Below, piece after piece: positions 1 to 8,952 of a stretch of DNA of 64,000 bases. Both the position numbers and the translations under genes were made by a program. Numbering within the stretch: the stretch's first letter is position 1; each line of letters starts with the position of its first letter. The DNA comes from Akkermansiaceae bacterium (GTDB taxonomy: Bacteria; Verrucomicrobiota; Verrucomicrobiia; Verrucomicrobiales; Akkermansiaceae): NCBI GenBank assembly GCA_024233135.1, contig JACKPZ010000010.1:1-64000 (forward strand). The letters run 5' to 3'. The notes under the pieces are model-generated. The model worked only from the letters and a program-made list of their open reading frames with translations. It had not been told where the DNA came from and did no database searches.

Positions 1-1
1 G

Positions 2-76
2 CTGATCGCCGTCACCGGTGCCGTGATCTGGGTCGCCAAGGTTTCCGAGCCGCCCGCGAAGGTCATCCGCGTCTGA
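2..76 (+). CDS. nuoH: NADH-quinone oxidoreductase subunit H, C-terminal end (partial)
   Basis: Only the last 24 codons lie in the window. They read LIAVTGAVIWVAK followed by a short charged tail and TGA at 74-76. A hydrophobic helix that ends in a basic tail fits the last membrane segment of NuoH, and nuoI follows 34 bases later, as in most bacterial nuo operons. The identity rests mainly on gene order; the visible piece is too short for a family assignment by itself. Confidence 0.55.
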   Translation: MIAVTGAVIWVAKVSEPPAKVIRV

Positions 77-110
77 TTTCCGATTTCAACTTTCCGATCT
101 CCACTCTCCC

Positions 111-677
111 ATGGCAGTCATCAAGGTCCATCGTCCGAAGCTCAAGTTCGGAGAAAAGATCTACTTCGGCGCGCTCATCAAGGGCTTCGCCCTCACCATG
201 ACGCATGCGATCAAGTCGATCCTCGGCAAGTCCGCCGGCGCCGACTCGCTCGCCTCGTCCGGTCTCGGCGTGACGATGCAGTTTCCCGAGCAACGCTGGG
301 ACGAACACCTGCCCGAGCACTATCGCGGCGCGCCCGCGCTGGTGACGGACGAACAAGGCCGCGAGCGCTGCGTTTCCTGCCAACTCTGCGAATTCATCTG
401 TCCGCCGAAGGCGATCAAGATCATCCCCGGAGAAATCCCCAACGACGACCCGTGGGCCAAGGTCGAGAAGCGCCCGGCCGAGTTCGACATCGACATGATC
501 CGCTGCATCTACTGCGGCATGTGCGAGGAAGTCTGCCCGGAGCAGGCGATCTTCCTGCGCAAGGACTACCTGATCACCGGCCTGTCGCGCGCCGACATGG
601 TCCACGACAAGAAGAAACTCTACGAGATCGGCGGCGTCCGCACCGGCCTCGTCAACAAGTGGAACGAGCTGAAGTAA
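111..677 (+). CDS. nuoI: NADH-quinone oxidoreductase subunit I (2x[4Fe-4S])
   Basis: This is the ferredoxin-like subunit of complex I. It carries electrons through two [4Fe-4S] clusters (N6a and N6b) in the peripheral arm next to the membrane. The 188-residue protein has two classic cluster motifs: CVSCQLCEFICP starting at about residue 87 and CIYCGMCEEVCP at about residue 132. An N-terminal amphipathic stretch (KIYFGALIKGFALTM) resembles the membrane-contacting helix of the family. The length is normal. The start ATG at 111 lies 34 bases after the nuoH stop in a pyrimidine-rich spacer without a visible Shine-Dalgarno sequence. nuoJ follows 4 bases after the stop, so the two are probably co-translated. 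Confidence 0.97.
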   Translation: MAVIKVHRPKLKFGEKIYFGALIKGFALTMTHAIKSILGKSAGADSLASSGLGVTMQFPEQRWDEHLPEHYRGAPALVTDEQGRERCVSCQLCEFICPPKAIKIIPGEIPNDDPWAKVEKRPAEFDIDMIRCIYCGMCEEVCPEQAIFLRKDYLITGLSRADMVHDKKKLYEIGGVRTGLVNKWNELK

Positions 678-681
678 TCCC

Positions 682-1245
682 ATGCCTTCTTTTCTCTTCT
701 GGTTATTCGCGGTTCTGATGCTCGCAGGGGGTGTCGCGGTCGTCGCCTTTCGCAACCCGGTGTCGAGCGCGATGTCGGTGGTCGCCAGTTTCGTCGGACT
801 CGCCGCCTTGTTCGTCGGCCTCAGCGCCTTCTTCGTCGGCATCATCCAGATCCTCGTCTACACCGGCGCGGTGATGGTGTTGTTCCTCTTCATCATCATG
901 CTGCTCGACCTCAAGGATGAGCAGAAACGCGCACCCAAGCTCGCTCCGGTGGCCGCCGGATTCGCGCTGGTGATCGCGTTCGTCATCCAGCTCGTCGGCG
1001 TGCTCGCGAAAATGCCCGCCACCACGGCGCCCAAGCTCGACCAGGCCGCCCTCGCTTCCGCAGCCGGCGGTTTCAACGAAGGCGGCAAGATCGCCACCGC
1101 TCTCACCGCCGGCCGCCTGCCCGACGTCCAACTCATCGGCCATACGCTTTTCACTCAATACAACCTCCCGCTTCAAATCCTCGGCGTGCTGCTGCTCGTC
1201 GCCACCGTCGGCGTCGTGGTGCTCTCGAAGAAACACGCGGATTGA
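682..1245 (+). CDS. nuoJ: NADH-quinone oxidoreductase subunit J
   Basis: Membrane subunit of complex I that helps form the proton-translocation path between the quinone site and the antiporter-like subunits. The 187-residue protein has about five hydrophobic helices. Helix 3 contains the NuoJ-type stretch QILVYTGAVMVLFLFIIML, whose kinked pi-bulge helix is well known in the family. The length is normal for bacteria. It starts 4 bases after nuoI and is followed by nuoK after a 46-base spacer. Confidence 0.96.
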   Translation: MPSFLFWLFAVLMLAGGVAVVAFRNPVSSAMSVVASFVGLAALFVGLSAFFVGIIQILVYTGAVMVLFLFIIMLLDLKDEQKRAPKLAPVAAGFALVIAFVIQLVGVLAKMPATTAPKLDQAALASAAGGFNEGGKIATALTAGRLPDVQLIGHTLFTQYNLPLQILGVLLLVATVGVVVLSKKHAD

Positions 1246-1291
1246 TCCGTCGCCCTGAAAACTGAACACTGAAATCTAGCAAACTTTTTTC

Positions 1292-1609
1292 ATGGCCACC
1301 CTGAACGACTACCTCCTCGTCTCCGGCCTGCTGTTCGCCATCGGCCTCGCCGGCGTGGTGCTGCGGCGGAACATCATCGTCGTCTTCATGTGCCTCGAGC
1401 TCATGCTCAGCGCGGCGAACCTCAGCTTGGTCGCCTTCTCGCGCTTTCACCCGGTCAACGGCCTGCCCGACTACAACGGCCAGATGCTCGTTTTCTTCGT
1501 CATCACCGTCGCCGCCGCCGAGGTGGCCGTCGGCCTCGCCATCATCGTCGCCCTCTACCGCGCGCGGCAAACGATCCACACCGACGAACTGACTTCGCTC
1601 CAAGGCTGA
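1292..1609 (+). CDS. nuoK: NADH-quinone oxidoreductase subunit K
   Basis: Small antiporter-related membrane subunit of complex I (homologous to MrpC). The protein has 105 residues and three transmembrane helices. The two membrane glutamates expected for NuoK are visible: one in VFMCLELMLSAANL (helix 2) and one in AAAEVAVGLAIIV (helix 3). Both belong to the central hydrophilic axis of the proton path. The length and position between nuoJ and nuoL are canonical. No strong ribosome-binding site is visible; the spacer before the ATG ends in a T-rich run. Confidence 0.97.
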   Translation: MATLNDYLLVSGLLFAIGLAGVVLRRNIIVVFMCLELMLSAANLSLVAFSRFHPVNGLPDYNGQMLVFFVITVAAAEVAVGLAIIVALYRARQTIHTDELTSLQG

Positions 1610-1613
1610 GCAC

Positions 1614-1640
1614 CCCACTGATCACCGCTCACTGATCACT
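1614..1640 (+). repeat. 27-base duplicated nuo intergenic spacer, copy 1
   Basis: These 27 bases in the nuoK-nuoL spacer are identical to 4915-4941 in the nuoM-nuoN spacer. The unit contains an internal direct repeat of ACTGATCAC. In both places it is followed by a short pyrimidine-rich stretch ending in TTCC directly before the next ATG. Shorter related words (CACTGATC, CTTTCCGAT, ACTGAACACTGAAA) occur in the other nuo spacers. The function is unknown. Confidence 0.85.
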
Positions 1641-1654
1641 CGTCACTCTTTTCC

Positions 1655-3448
1655 ATGAACCTCGCCTGGATCCTCCTCTTCCTGCCGCTGGTGGTCGCCG
1701 CGGTGAACCAGCTCGTGCTGCGCAAGAACCCGCTCGTGCCGTGGGTGTCCACCGGTTCGGCGCTCGCCACGCTGGTGATCTCGTTCCTGCTGCTGGGCAA
1801 AGAAGGAACGACGGGGTTCAACTGGGCGACGATCGGTGACTTCAGCCTGCAGATCGGCATCACGCTCGATTCGCTCTCGACGGGCATGATGATCGTCGTG
1901 ACCGGCATCGGCACATTGGTGCACGTCTTCTCGCTCGGCTACATGGCCGATGACGAGGCGAAGTCCCGGTATTTCACCGGCCTTTCGTTGTTCATGTTCT
2001 CGATGACGGGCATCGTGCTGTCGTCAAACTTCGCGATGACCTTCATCTTTTGGGAACTGGTCGGAGTGAGTTCCTACCTGCTCATCGGCCACTGGTATCA
2101 GAAGGACAGCGCGGCGGACGCGGCGAAAAAGGCGTTCATCACCAACCGCATCGGCGACTTCGGCTTCATGGTCGGCATCCTGCTCGTCTGGAGCATCACC
2201 GGCACCCTCGCCTTCGGCGAAATGGCGATCCCGGAAACGGTTTCCCAAGGCATGATCACCGCCGCGATCCTCTGCATCTTCTGCGGCGCGGTCGGCAAGT
2301 CGGCGCAGGTTCCGCTCCACGTCTGGCTGCCGGACGCGATGGAAGGCCCGACTCCGGTGTCCGCCCTCATCCACGCCGCCACCATGGTCGCGGCCGGTGT
2401 TTACATGCTCTTCCGCGTGCAGGTCTCGCTCGGCGCCGACGTCTTCGACGGCACGGCCGGCAACGTGATCGCCTGGATCGGCGGCATCACCTCCTTGATG
2501 GCGGCGCTGATGGCCACGCAGCAGGACGACATCAAGCGCGTGCTCGCCTACTCGACGCTCTCGCAGCTCGGCTACATGGTCATGGCCGTCGGTCTCGGCG
2601 GTGGTGAGGCCGGCATGTTCCATTTGTTCACCCACGCCTGGTTCAAGGCGCTGCTGTTCCTCGGCTCCGGCGCGGTGATTCACGCCTGCCACCACGAGCA
2701 GGACATCTGGAAAATGGGCGGACTTCTGCGCAAGATGCCGATCACCGGATTCACCTTCCTCATCGGCACCGCGGCGCTGATCGCCGTGCCCTTCGTGACC
2801 TCCGGTTTCTACTCGAAGGAGGAGATCCTCGCCGCTGCCTTCGGCAAAAACAAATTCCTCTTCGGCATCGCGGTCTTCGTCGCGTTCCTGACGACCTTCT
2901 ACATGACCCGCGCGTTTGTCGTCGCCTTCCTCGGCAAGCCCCGTGACCACGGATCCGAACACGCCCACGAGGTCGGCCCGCTGATGTTCGTGCCGCTGGT
3001 GATCCTCGCCGCCATGGCGATCGGCTCCGCCTGGCTCACCGGTCCGCTCAGCGCGATGCGCCCGGTTCACGAGCACGGCCATGCCGAAGGCCACGCGATC
3101 ATCCTCGGCGCGTCAATCGCCTCGCTGGTGCTCGGTCTGCTCGCCGGGTTCGCGCTCTACAAGGGCAAGGACAAGAATCCGGTTTCGATCCCACTGTTCC
3201 GCAATCGCTTCTACATTGATGCCATTTACGACAACTACCTCGTCCGCTACTTCCAGAACGTGCTCGCAGCGATCGTGCACTTCTTCGACGAGCTGTTCAT
3301 CAACGGCCTGATGGTCGGCGGCCTCAGCCGCGCCGCGGCCACCACCGGCAACCTGTTCCGCCGCGTCCAGTCCGGCAGCCTGCAAGGCTACGCCTTCGCC
3401 TTCGGCCTCGGCGTCGTGCTCGTCATCTATTTCACCGTTTTCCACTGA
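1655..3448 (+). CDS. nuoL: NADH-quinone oxidoreductase subunit L
   Basis: Distal antiporter-like proton-pumping subunit of complex I. The protein has 597 residues, close to the usual 600-620. Visible signatures are WELVGVSSYLLIG with the helix-5 glutamate, PTPVSALIHAATMV of the antiporter core, and the FTHAWFKALLFLGSGAVIH segment with the broken-helix lysine. The C-terminal part (from about residue 500) has the long lateral helix region and a last hydrophobic helix expected for NuoL rather than NuoM or NuoN. It lies between nuoK and nuoM in one operon. The nuoM start follows 16 bases after the stop. Confidence 0.97.
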   Translation: MNLAWILLFLPLVVAAVNQLVLRKNPLVPWVSTGSALATLVISFLLLGKEGTTGFNWATIGDFSLQIGITLDSLSTGMMIVVTGIGTLVHVFSLGYMADDEAKSRYFTGLSLFMFSMTGIVLSSNFAMTFIFWELVGVSSYLLIGHWYQKDSAADAAKKAFITNRIGDFGFMVGILLVWSITGTLAFGEMAIPETVSQGMITAAILCIFCGAVGKSAQVPLHVWLPDAMEGPTPVSALIHAATMVAAGVYMLFRVQVSLGADVFDGTAGNVIAWIGGITSLMAALMATQQDDIKRVLAYSTLSQLGYMVMAVGLGGGEAGMFHLFTHAWFKALLFLGSGAVIHACHHEQDIWKMGGLLRKMPITGFTFLIGTAALIAVPFVTSGFYSKEEILAAAFGKNKFLFGIAVFVAFLTTFYMTRAFVVAFLGKPRDHGSEHAHEVGPLMFVPLVILAAMAIGSAWLTGPLSAMRPVHEHGHAEGHAIILGASIASLVLGLLAGFALYKGKDKNPVSIPLFRNRFYIDAIYDNYLVRYFQNVLAAIVHFFDELFINGLMVGGLSRAAATTGNLFRRVQSGSLQGYAFAFGLGVVLVIYFTVFH

Positions 3449-3464
3449 TCCCCGCTTTCCGATC

Positions 3465-4913
3465 ATGCTCGCGATCCTCGTCCTGCTTCCGATCCTCGCG
3501 TTTGTCGCGATCCTGCTCGGCGCCCCCGCACGGCTGGCCGCGCTCGGTGCCTCCGTCGCCAACCTCGCGCTCGGCCTCGCCGCCGCCTTCAGTTGGAAAC
3601 AATCCTGCTGGTCGCTGAGCCTGCCGGTACTGGAAAAACCCGCGCTGCATCTCGCCTTCGGATTCTTCTCCGACGGCATGAACGTGATCATGGTCCTGCT
3701 GACGGTGATCGTCACCGTCGCCGCGGTGCTCACCGGCAAGGCGCCGGAAGGTCGCGAGAAACTGTGGTACAGCTCGTCGCTGCTGATCTCCGCCGGCGCG
3801 CTCGGTGCCTTCGCCGCCACCGACCTGTTCTTCTTCTACGCCTTCCACGAACTCGCGCTGATCCCGACCTTCCTGATGATCGGCATCCTCGGCCGTGGCG
3901 AACGCCGGGTGATCGCTTGGAAAATCACCATCTATCTCGGCCTCGGCTCGATCGTGCTGCTCGCCGGCCTCGTCTGGCTGGCCAACCTCGCCGGCACCTT
4001 CGACATCCCGACCATGGTGGCCGCCGCCAAGGACGGTTCGCTCACCATCGACGCCGGCACGCAAAAGAGCATCGCCGCGCTGTTGATCGTCGGCTTCGGC
4101 ACACTGGTCTCGCTGTTTCCCTTCCACTCATGGGCCGCACCGGCCTATGCCAGCGCTCCCGCTCCGGTCGCCATGCTGCACGCGGGCGTGCTGAAGAAAT
4201 TCGGCCTCTACGGCCTGCTGCGTCTCGCGATGCCGTTGGTGCCGGCGGGCATGCAGGCCTGGCTCACTCCACTACTCGTCCTGCTGCTTGGAAACATCCT
4301 GTGGGTCGGCTACGTGACCGTGTCCCAAAAGCGCCTCGACGGCATGCTCGGCAACTCGTCGGTGATGCACATGGGCTACATCTTCCTCGCCATCGCCGCG
4401 CTCGCCGCGTTTCCGGAAAACGACCTCGCGAAACCCGCCGCCATCCTGCTGATATTCGCACACGGTGTTTCGATCGCCCTGCTCTTCGGTCTTTCCGACC
4501 GCATCGAACGCGCGACCGGCACGCTCGATCTCGACGAGCTCGGCGGCCTCGCCAAGAGCGCGCCGAAACTCGCTTTCCTCTTCGGCATCGCCGCCATGGC
4601 GTCGATCGGTCTGCCCGGACTCGCCAACTTCGCCGGTGAGGTGCTCGTGTTCCTTTCCGCCTTCCGCGGTTTCGACGGCATGTCTTCGCTCGGTCCGGTG
4701 CAGATCGCCTGCATCCTCTCGATCTGGGGCGTGGTGATTTCCGCGGTCTACATGCTGCGCGCCTATCGCAACGTGTTCCAAGGCCCCGCCGTGAAATCCA
4801 CCGAGTCCGCAGCCGACATCCCGTTCGCCGACCGCATCCCGGCCGCGCTGCTGACCATCGCGCTGTTCGCGGTGGGTCTCTATCCGAACCTGCTGCTCCA
4901 GTTTTTGAAGTGA
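3465..4913 (+). CDS. nuoM: NADH-quinone oxidoreductase subunit M
   Basis: Second antiporter-like proton-pumping membrane subunit of complex I. The protein has 482 residues, slightly shorter than the common 490-510. The conserved glutamate is in FHELALIPTFLMIG, and a lysine-bearing segment follows in LHAGVLKKFGLYGLLR. The loop that is usually PDAHxEAPTxGS in NuoM reads WAAPAYASAPAPVAM here, so this copy belongs to a divergent NuoM subfamily. About 13-14 hydrophobic helices can be seen. Gene order supports the name. Confidence 0.95.
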   Translation: MLAILVLLPILAFVAILLGAPARLAALGASVANLALGLAAAFSWKQSCWSLSLPVLEKPALHLAFGFFSDGMNVIMVLLTVIVTVAAVLTGKAPEGREKLWYSSSLLISAGALGAFAATDLFFFYAFHELALIPTFLMIGILGRGERRVIAWKITIYLGLGSIVLLAGLVWLANLAGTFDIPTMVAAAKDGSLTIDAGTQKSIAALLIVGFGTLVSLFPFHSWAAPAYASAPAPVAMLHAGVLKKFGLYGLLRLAMPLVPAGMQAWLTPLLVLLLGNILWVGYVTVSQKRLDGMLGNSSVMHMGYIFLAIAALAAFPENDLAKPAAILLIFAHGVSIALLFGLSDRIERATGTLDLDELGGLAKSAPKLAFLFGIAAMASIGLPGLANFAGEVLVFLSAFRGFDGMSSLGPVQIACILSIWGVVISAVYMLRAYRNVFQGPAVKSTESAADIPFADRIPAALLTIALFAVGLYPNLLLQFLK

Positions 4914-4914
4914 A

Positions 4915-4941
4915 CCCACTGATCACCGCTCACTGATCACT
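4915..4941 (+). repeat. 27-base duplicated nuo intergenic spacer, copy 2
   Basis: Identical to 1614-1640. It begins 1 base after the nuoM stop codon and ends 14 bases before the nuoN ATG. Its place relative to the neighbouring genes is nearly the same as in copy 1, which argues for a role or origin tied to the gene junction. Confidence 0.85.
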
Positions 4942-4955
4942 TCCCACTTTCTTCC

Positions 4956-6425
4956 ATGCCTGCCTACTACCTCGAAGCACTCACGATCACCCTGGGCCTC
5001 CTCCTGCTCATGGCCGAAGCCTTCGTTTCCACGAAGAGCAAGGCGTGGCTCGGCCTCGCCGCCTCCGCCGGATTGCTGGTGATCCTCTGCCTCACAGCAC
5101 TCGCCATCGGTCCGGATGCGAAACCGGACGCCGCATGGGCGAAGTGGGCGCTCTGGGACTTCTACCGTTTCGATTCGCTGGCACGCTTCTACAAGATCTT
5201 CGCTCTCGTCACCACGATTCTGGTCCTGCTGCTGTCCATCGACTACCGCTCGATCCTCGCCCGTTTCACCGACCATCCGGAATCGGAAAACGGCACCGGC
5301 GAGTTCTACGCGCTGCCGATCTTCGCCTGCGCCGGCATGATGTTCCTCGCGTCCGCCAAGGACCTCGCCGGCGCCTTCGTCGCGCTCGAACTCGTCACGG
5401 TGACCTTCTACATCCTCGTCGCCTACATGCGCCGCAACGTCGGCTCGCTTGAAGCCGGGGTGAAATACCTGATCCTCGGCGCGCTCAGCACCGGCTTCCT
5501 CGTCTATGGCATCGCATGGGTCTACGGCGCCACCGGCACGATGAGCCTCACCGCCCTGCAAGCCGCGGCGGAGACGACAAAATCCCTGCCCGCCCTGCTC
5601 TTCGGCGTCGCGCTGGTGATGGTCGGCCTCGGATTCAAGATCGGCGCGGTGCCGATGCAGGTCTGGATCCCGGACGTCTATCAAGGCGCGCCAACCCCGA
5701 CCACCGCGTTTCTATCCGTCGGCTCCAAGGCCGCCGGCTTCGTGCTGACGCTGCGTTTCCTCGAGCCCTTCCTCGCCGCGGAAACCACGCGTGGCCCGGT
5801 GCTCACGCTGCTGCTCATCCTTGCGGTGGCCACCCTGCTCTTCGGCAACCTCGCCGCCATCCCGCAAACGAATTTCAAGCGCCTGCTCGCCTACTCGTCC
5901 ATCGCCCACGCCGGCTTCCTGTTGCTCGCGCTCGCCGCCGGCACCGCGGAAACCGCGACCACCCCGGGATCGGCGAAGGTCGTCTCGTTTTACCTCGCGA
6001 CCTACCTGCTGATGACGCTGGGCGTGTTCTTCATCCTCGCCCAGGTGCGCATCCAGCGCGACGGCGAGGCGATCACCGACTTCAACGGCCTCGGCAAGTC
6101 GAGCCCGATGCTCGCGCTCGCGCTCACCGTGCTGCTCGCCGCGCTCGCCGGCGTTCCGCTCACCGCCGGTTTCATCGGCAAGTTCTACGTCTTCTCGCTG
6201 GCCGTCGGCGCCGGCCTGTGGGTGGGTGTCGGCGTTGCCTTCATCGCCGCCGCCGCCGGTTTCTACTACTACCTCAACGTCGTCCGCGCCATGTGGTGGA
6301 GCGACGGAGGAAACGCAGCGCCCGTCTCCCTGCCGACCCTCACCAAGGCGGCCGTCGCGGTGCTCACGCTTTCGACCCTGCTGTTCGGATTCTGGCCCGA
6401 GCCGATCCTCGCCTTGCTGCGCTGA
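4956..6425 (+). CDS. nuoN: NADH-quinone oxidoreductase subunit N
   Basis: Third antiporter-like subunit of complex I and the last gene of the operon. The protein has 489 residues, normal for the family. Visible signatures are FVALELVTVTFYILVAYMRR with the membrane glutamate, FKIGAVPMQVWIPDVYQG and GAPTPTTAFLSVGSKAAG with the core lysine, and LLAYSSIAHAGFLLLAL. The stop at 6423-6425 lies 6 bases from the stop of the convergent hydrolase gene. No terminator hairpin is visible between them. Confidence 0.97.
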   Translation: MPAYYLEALTITLGLLLLMAEAFVSTKSKAWLGLAASAGLLVILCLTALAIGPDAKPDAAWAKWALWDFYRFDSLARFYKIFALVTTILVLLLSIDYRSILARFTDHPESENGTGEFYALPIFACAGMMFLASAKDLAGAFVALELVTVTFYILVAYMRRNVGSLEAGVKYLILGALSTGFLVYGIAWVYGATGTMSLTALQAAAETTKSLPALLFGVALVMVGLGFKIGAVPMQVWIPDVYQGAPTPTTAFLSVGSKAAGFVLTLRFLEPFLAAETTRGPVLTLLLILAVATLLFGNLAAIPQTNFKRLLAYSSIAHAGFLLLALAAGTAETATTPGSAKVVSFYLATYLLMTLGVFFILAQVRIQRDGEAITDFNGLGKSSPMLALALTVLLAALAGVPLTAGFIGKFYVFSLAVGAGLWVGVGVAFIAAAAGFYYYLNVVRAMWWSDGGNAAPVSLPTLTKAAVAVLTLSTLLFGFWPEPILALLR

Positions 6426-6431
6426 GTTTGC

Positions 6432-7844
6432 TCAGAGATCGAAATCCGGGTGGAACTTGAAGAACCCGGCGTTTTCCGGTTCATCGAACGGCGGCGGGAT
6501 CGGCAGATAGCCGAGGCGGAAGAATCCCTTCGGAGTGCTCTTCACCGCCGGCGATTCGATCACCGCGTCGTTGCCGCCGAATTCGGATCCGAACAGCGAC
6601 CAGCTCGATAGATCGTCGCAGGATCGCCAACCGTAGCGGAGCCGCGCGTTGCTCGAAAACGAAAGCAGCACCTGCGTCGGATCGAGTTCGTCGTTCGCAA
6701 TCGCCACCTGCGGCGCCGGCTTCAGCAGAAACTCGAGCCACTTCAGAGTCTCCTCACGGCACAACCGCTTCGCCTTTTGATCCGCGCTTTCCTGCGGCGT
6801 GTTCCAATCCTGCGGATCCGCAAGCGCGGCGAGATCGAATGAATGCCCGACTTCGTGCATGAGATAGTGGTGCTGCAGCGGATCCGGCAGACCCAGCGAC
6901 TCGGCCTGGGTGCGCGACGCAAGCGCCTGCTTGATCGGATAGAGGTTGCCGGTCATCGGTACCGCGTCGGGATCATCAACGCCTAACAACGAGTCGGACG
7001 TGCCATGAAACATCAACACCTTGGTGCGTCGGTCGAACATGTAGCGCCCCGCCGCGGTGGAACTCGCGGAGCCATGATAGCCGTAATGCGATCCGCCGCC
7101 GTAGAAGAACGCGCATAGTTTGGGAAACGGCAGGTCCTCCGGGATGCGGACCGGTGACGGCACGTTCTTGGTAGTGGTTCCACCCTCGCCGATGTAGGAA
7201 ACCGTGTATTGGCCCAAGTCCACGGACACATCGTCCACCGCGTTGATCCCCGTCTGGGCGCCGTGGGAAAAACCGATGAGCGCCACGTTCTCGCGATCGA
7301 TGTCCGCCCTGCCGTCGAGATACGCGAGCGCCGCGACCACATCCTTCGGCCGTTCATAGTTCGGCGAACAAAGGTCGTCATCGATACCCGGATCGTAGTG
7401 CGGACGTTTCGACTCGAAGTTTCCCGGAATCCCACGCGGATTGTAGCTGTCCGGAAACAACGCGGCGTAGCCGAGCCCCGCGAGCAATTCCCCCCATTGT
7501 TCGAATTGTGAAATCAAACCGTTGGCGATCACGTCGTTCGACCACAGACCGCCGGATCCATGCAACACGACCACCGCGGGATACGGCCCGTCGCCATGCA
7601 CCGCCGGGTCCGGAAGGTAGAGACGGGCGGCCAGCGTGAGCTGGTCGGGATCATTCGGGTATCCCGGAAGCGCCGCGAGAGACGCCGTGGGAGCGGGAAT
7701 CGGCGATGGCTCCAAGACCTCCGGCAGATCGAAAAACACCGTTTGCTCGCTGATCGCCGCCGAAGCGGACTCCCCGCCGGTCGCAAGTGTCGCCACCGCC
7801 GCCAATCGAGCCCCAAGACGTATCCCGTGAAGAATTCTTTTCAT
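6432..7844 (-). CDS. secreted alpha/beta hydrolase (dienelactone-hydrolase-like)
   Basis: Probable exported esterase or peptidase-like alpha/beta hydrolase of 470 residues. Residues 1-30 form a signal peptide (basic start, hydrophobic core, SASAA cleavage-like end). VVVLHGSGG at about 92-100 is the oxyanion-hole strand, and GFSHG at about 191-195 is the nucleophile elbow with Ser193. HEVGHSFDLAAL further on offers the catalytic His. The last about 80 residues form a separate beta-rich module with LRYGWRSCDDLSSWSLFG and FFRLGY, a C-terminal type often seen on secreted verrucomicrobial proteins. The substrate cannot be told. The gene stands alone, divergent from the deacetylase. Confidence 0.8.
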   Translation of the reverse strand: MKRILHGIRLGARLAAVATLATGGESASAAISEQTVFFDLPEVLEPSPIPAPTASLAALPGYPNDPDQLTLAARLYLPDPAVHGDGPYPAVVVLHGSGGLWSNDVIANGLISQFEQWGELLAGLGYAALFPDSYNPRGIPGNFESKRPHYDPGIDDDLCSPNYERPKDVVAALAYLDGRADIDRENVALIGFSHGAQTGINAVDDVSVDLGQYTVSYIGEGGTTTKNVPSPVRIPEDLPFPKLCAFFYGGGSHYGYHGSASSTAAGRYMFDRRTKVLMFHGTSDSLLGVDDPDAVPMTGNLYPIKQALASRTQAESLGLPDPLQHHYLMHEVGHSFDLAALADPQDWNTPQESADQKAKRLCREETLKWLEFLLKPAPQVAIANDELDPTQVLLSFSSNARLRYGWRSCDDLSSWSLFGSEFGGNDAVIESPAVKSTPKGFFRLGYLPIPPPFDEPENAGFFKFHPDFDL

Positions 7845-8006
7845 CTGATGCCACCACCTACCATTCCCGCCGTACCAAGCTCAAGCGGGGTTTCGCGAAG
7901 CTCCGAGCCACTGTTTGCAGGGCGGACACGACACGCGGCGCGAAATCCGCGCGTGACACGAAGCGGCGAATCCGTAAGGTTTCCGAATCTTTTCCAAGAT
8001 CTCCCC

Positions 8007-8936
8007 ATGGCAGACCCATCGCAACAACCCGGCATCACGGACTCCGCGTCGCAGGACGGCCGTGATTCCACCCTCAACCTCCAGCGCATGACCCGCCGCG
8101 GATTCATCGCACTCTCCGCGTCCGTGACCAGTTGCTCGATGGTCGCGCCGAAGAAACCCCAAGGCAACGCGGCAAACGTTCCTCCGTCGTCCGCACCGGT
8201 GCGCACCGCAGCCAATCAGGACTACCGCACGCCCGCGGTAAAAGGCCCGGTCCCGCGCAACCCGGACTTGTCCCTGAGCTCGGAATTCTCGAAGGGGGCC
8301 GGAGTTTCCTACTCCCGCGTGCTCGTGTCCGGCAACTTCGTCGCGATGACCTTCGACGATGGTCCGCACCCGCAGAACACACCGCGCCTGCTCGACATGC
8401 TGCGCGCCCGCAATATCAAGGCGACCTTTTATGTCATCGGCCGCAGCGTCGATCTCTACCCGCAGGTGCTCCGCCGCGCCGTGGCCGAGGGCCACGAGAT
8501 CGGCAACCACACCCACACCCACCGTCTGCTCAGCAAACTCGGGGACTCCGAGGTGCGGAACGAACTCTCGCGCTGCGCCGCCGCCGTCGAAAAGGCGGCC
8601 GGCGTCCGCATGCGCACCATGCGCCCGCCCTACGGAGGCCTGCTCCAGCGCCAACGCGAACTGGTCATGAACGAATTCGGCTACCCGACGATCCTCTGGT
8701 CCGTCGATCCGCTCGACTGGAAACGGCCAGGCCCTTCGGTTGTCGCCTCGCGGATCCAGTCCGGCGCCACACCGGGCGCCATCATTCTCGCCCACGACCT
8801 CCACTCGCAGACGGTCGACGCGATGCCGGCCACCCTCGACGGTCTGCTCCGCAAGGGGTACAAGTTCGTCACCGTATCCCAGCTCCTCGCCATGAAGACC
8901 GATCCGGCGACCGCCCAGGCGCAGGCGGAGTCCTGA
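8007..8936 (+). CDS. polysaccharide deacetylase (CE4), lipoprotein or Tat-exported
   Basis: Carbohydrate esterase family 4 enzyme that removes N- or O-acetyl groups from chitin-like or peptidoglycan glycans outside the cytoplasm. The chosen start gives 309 residues. TRRGFIALSASVTSC (29-43) looks like a twin-arginine or lipoprotein leader with a lipobox Cys at 43, so a shorter start at the Met just before it (8088) is possible. CE4 motifs are all present: TFDDGP with Asp117/Asp118, NHTHTH with the metal His168/His172, MRPPYGG, a WSVDPLDW motif and ILAHDLH. A metal-dependent, active enzyme is expected. A dynamin-like GTPase gene follows 16 bases downstream. Confidence 0.88.
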   Translation: MADPSQQPGITDSASQDGRDSTLNLQRMTRRGFIALSASVTSCSMVAPKKPQGNAANVPPSSAPVRTAANQDYRTPAVKGPVPRNPDLSLSSEFSKGAGVSYSRVLVSGNFVAMTFDDGPHPQNTPRLLDMLRARNIKATFYVIGRSVDLYPQVLRRAVAEGHEIGNHTHTHRLLSKLGDSEVRNELSRCAAAVEKAAGVRMRTMRPPYGGLLQRQRELVMNEFGYPTILWSVDPLDWKRPGPSVVASRIQSGATPGAIILAHDLHSQTVDAMPATLDGLLRKGYKFVTVSQLLAMKTDPATAQAQAES

Positions 8937-8952
8937 TCTTCCGTCGCAAGCC

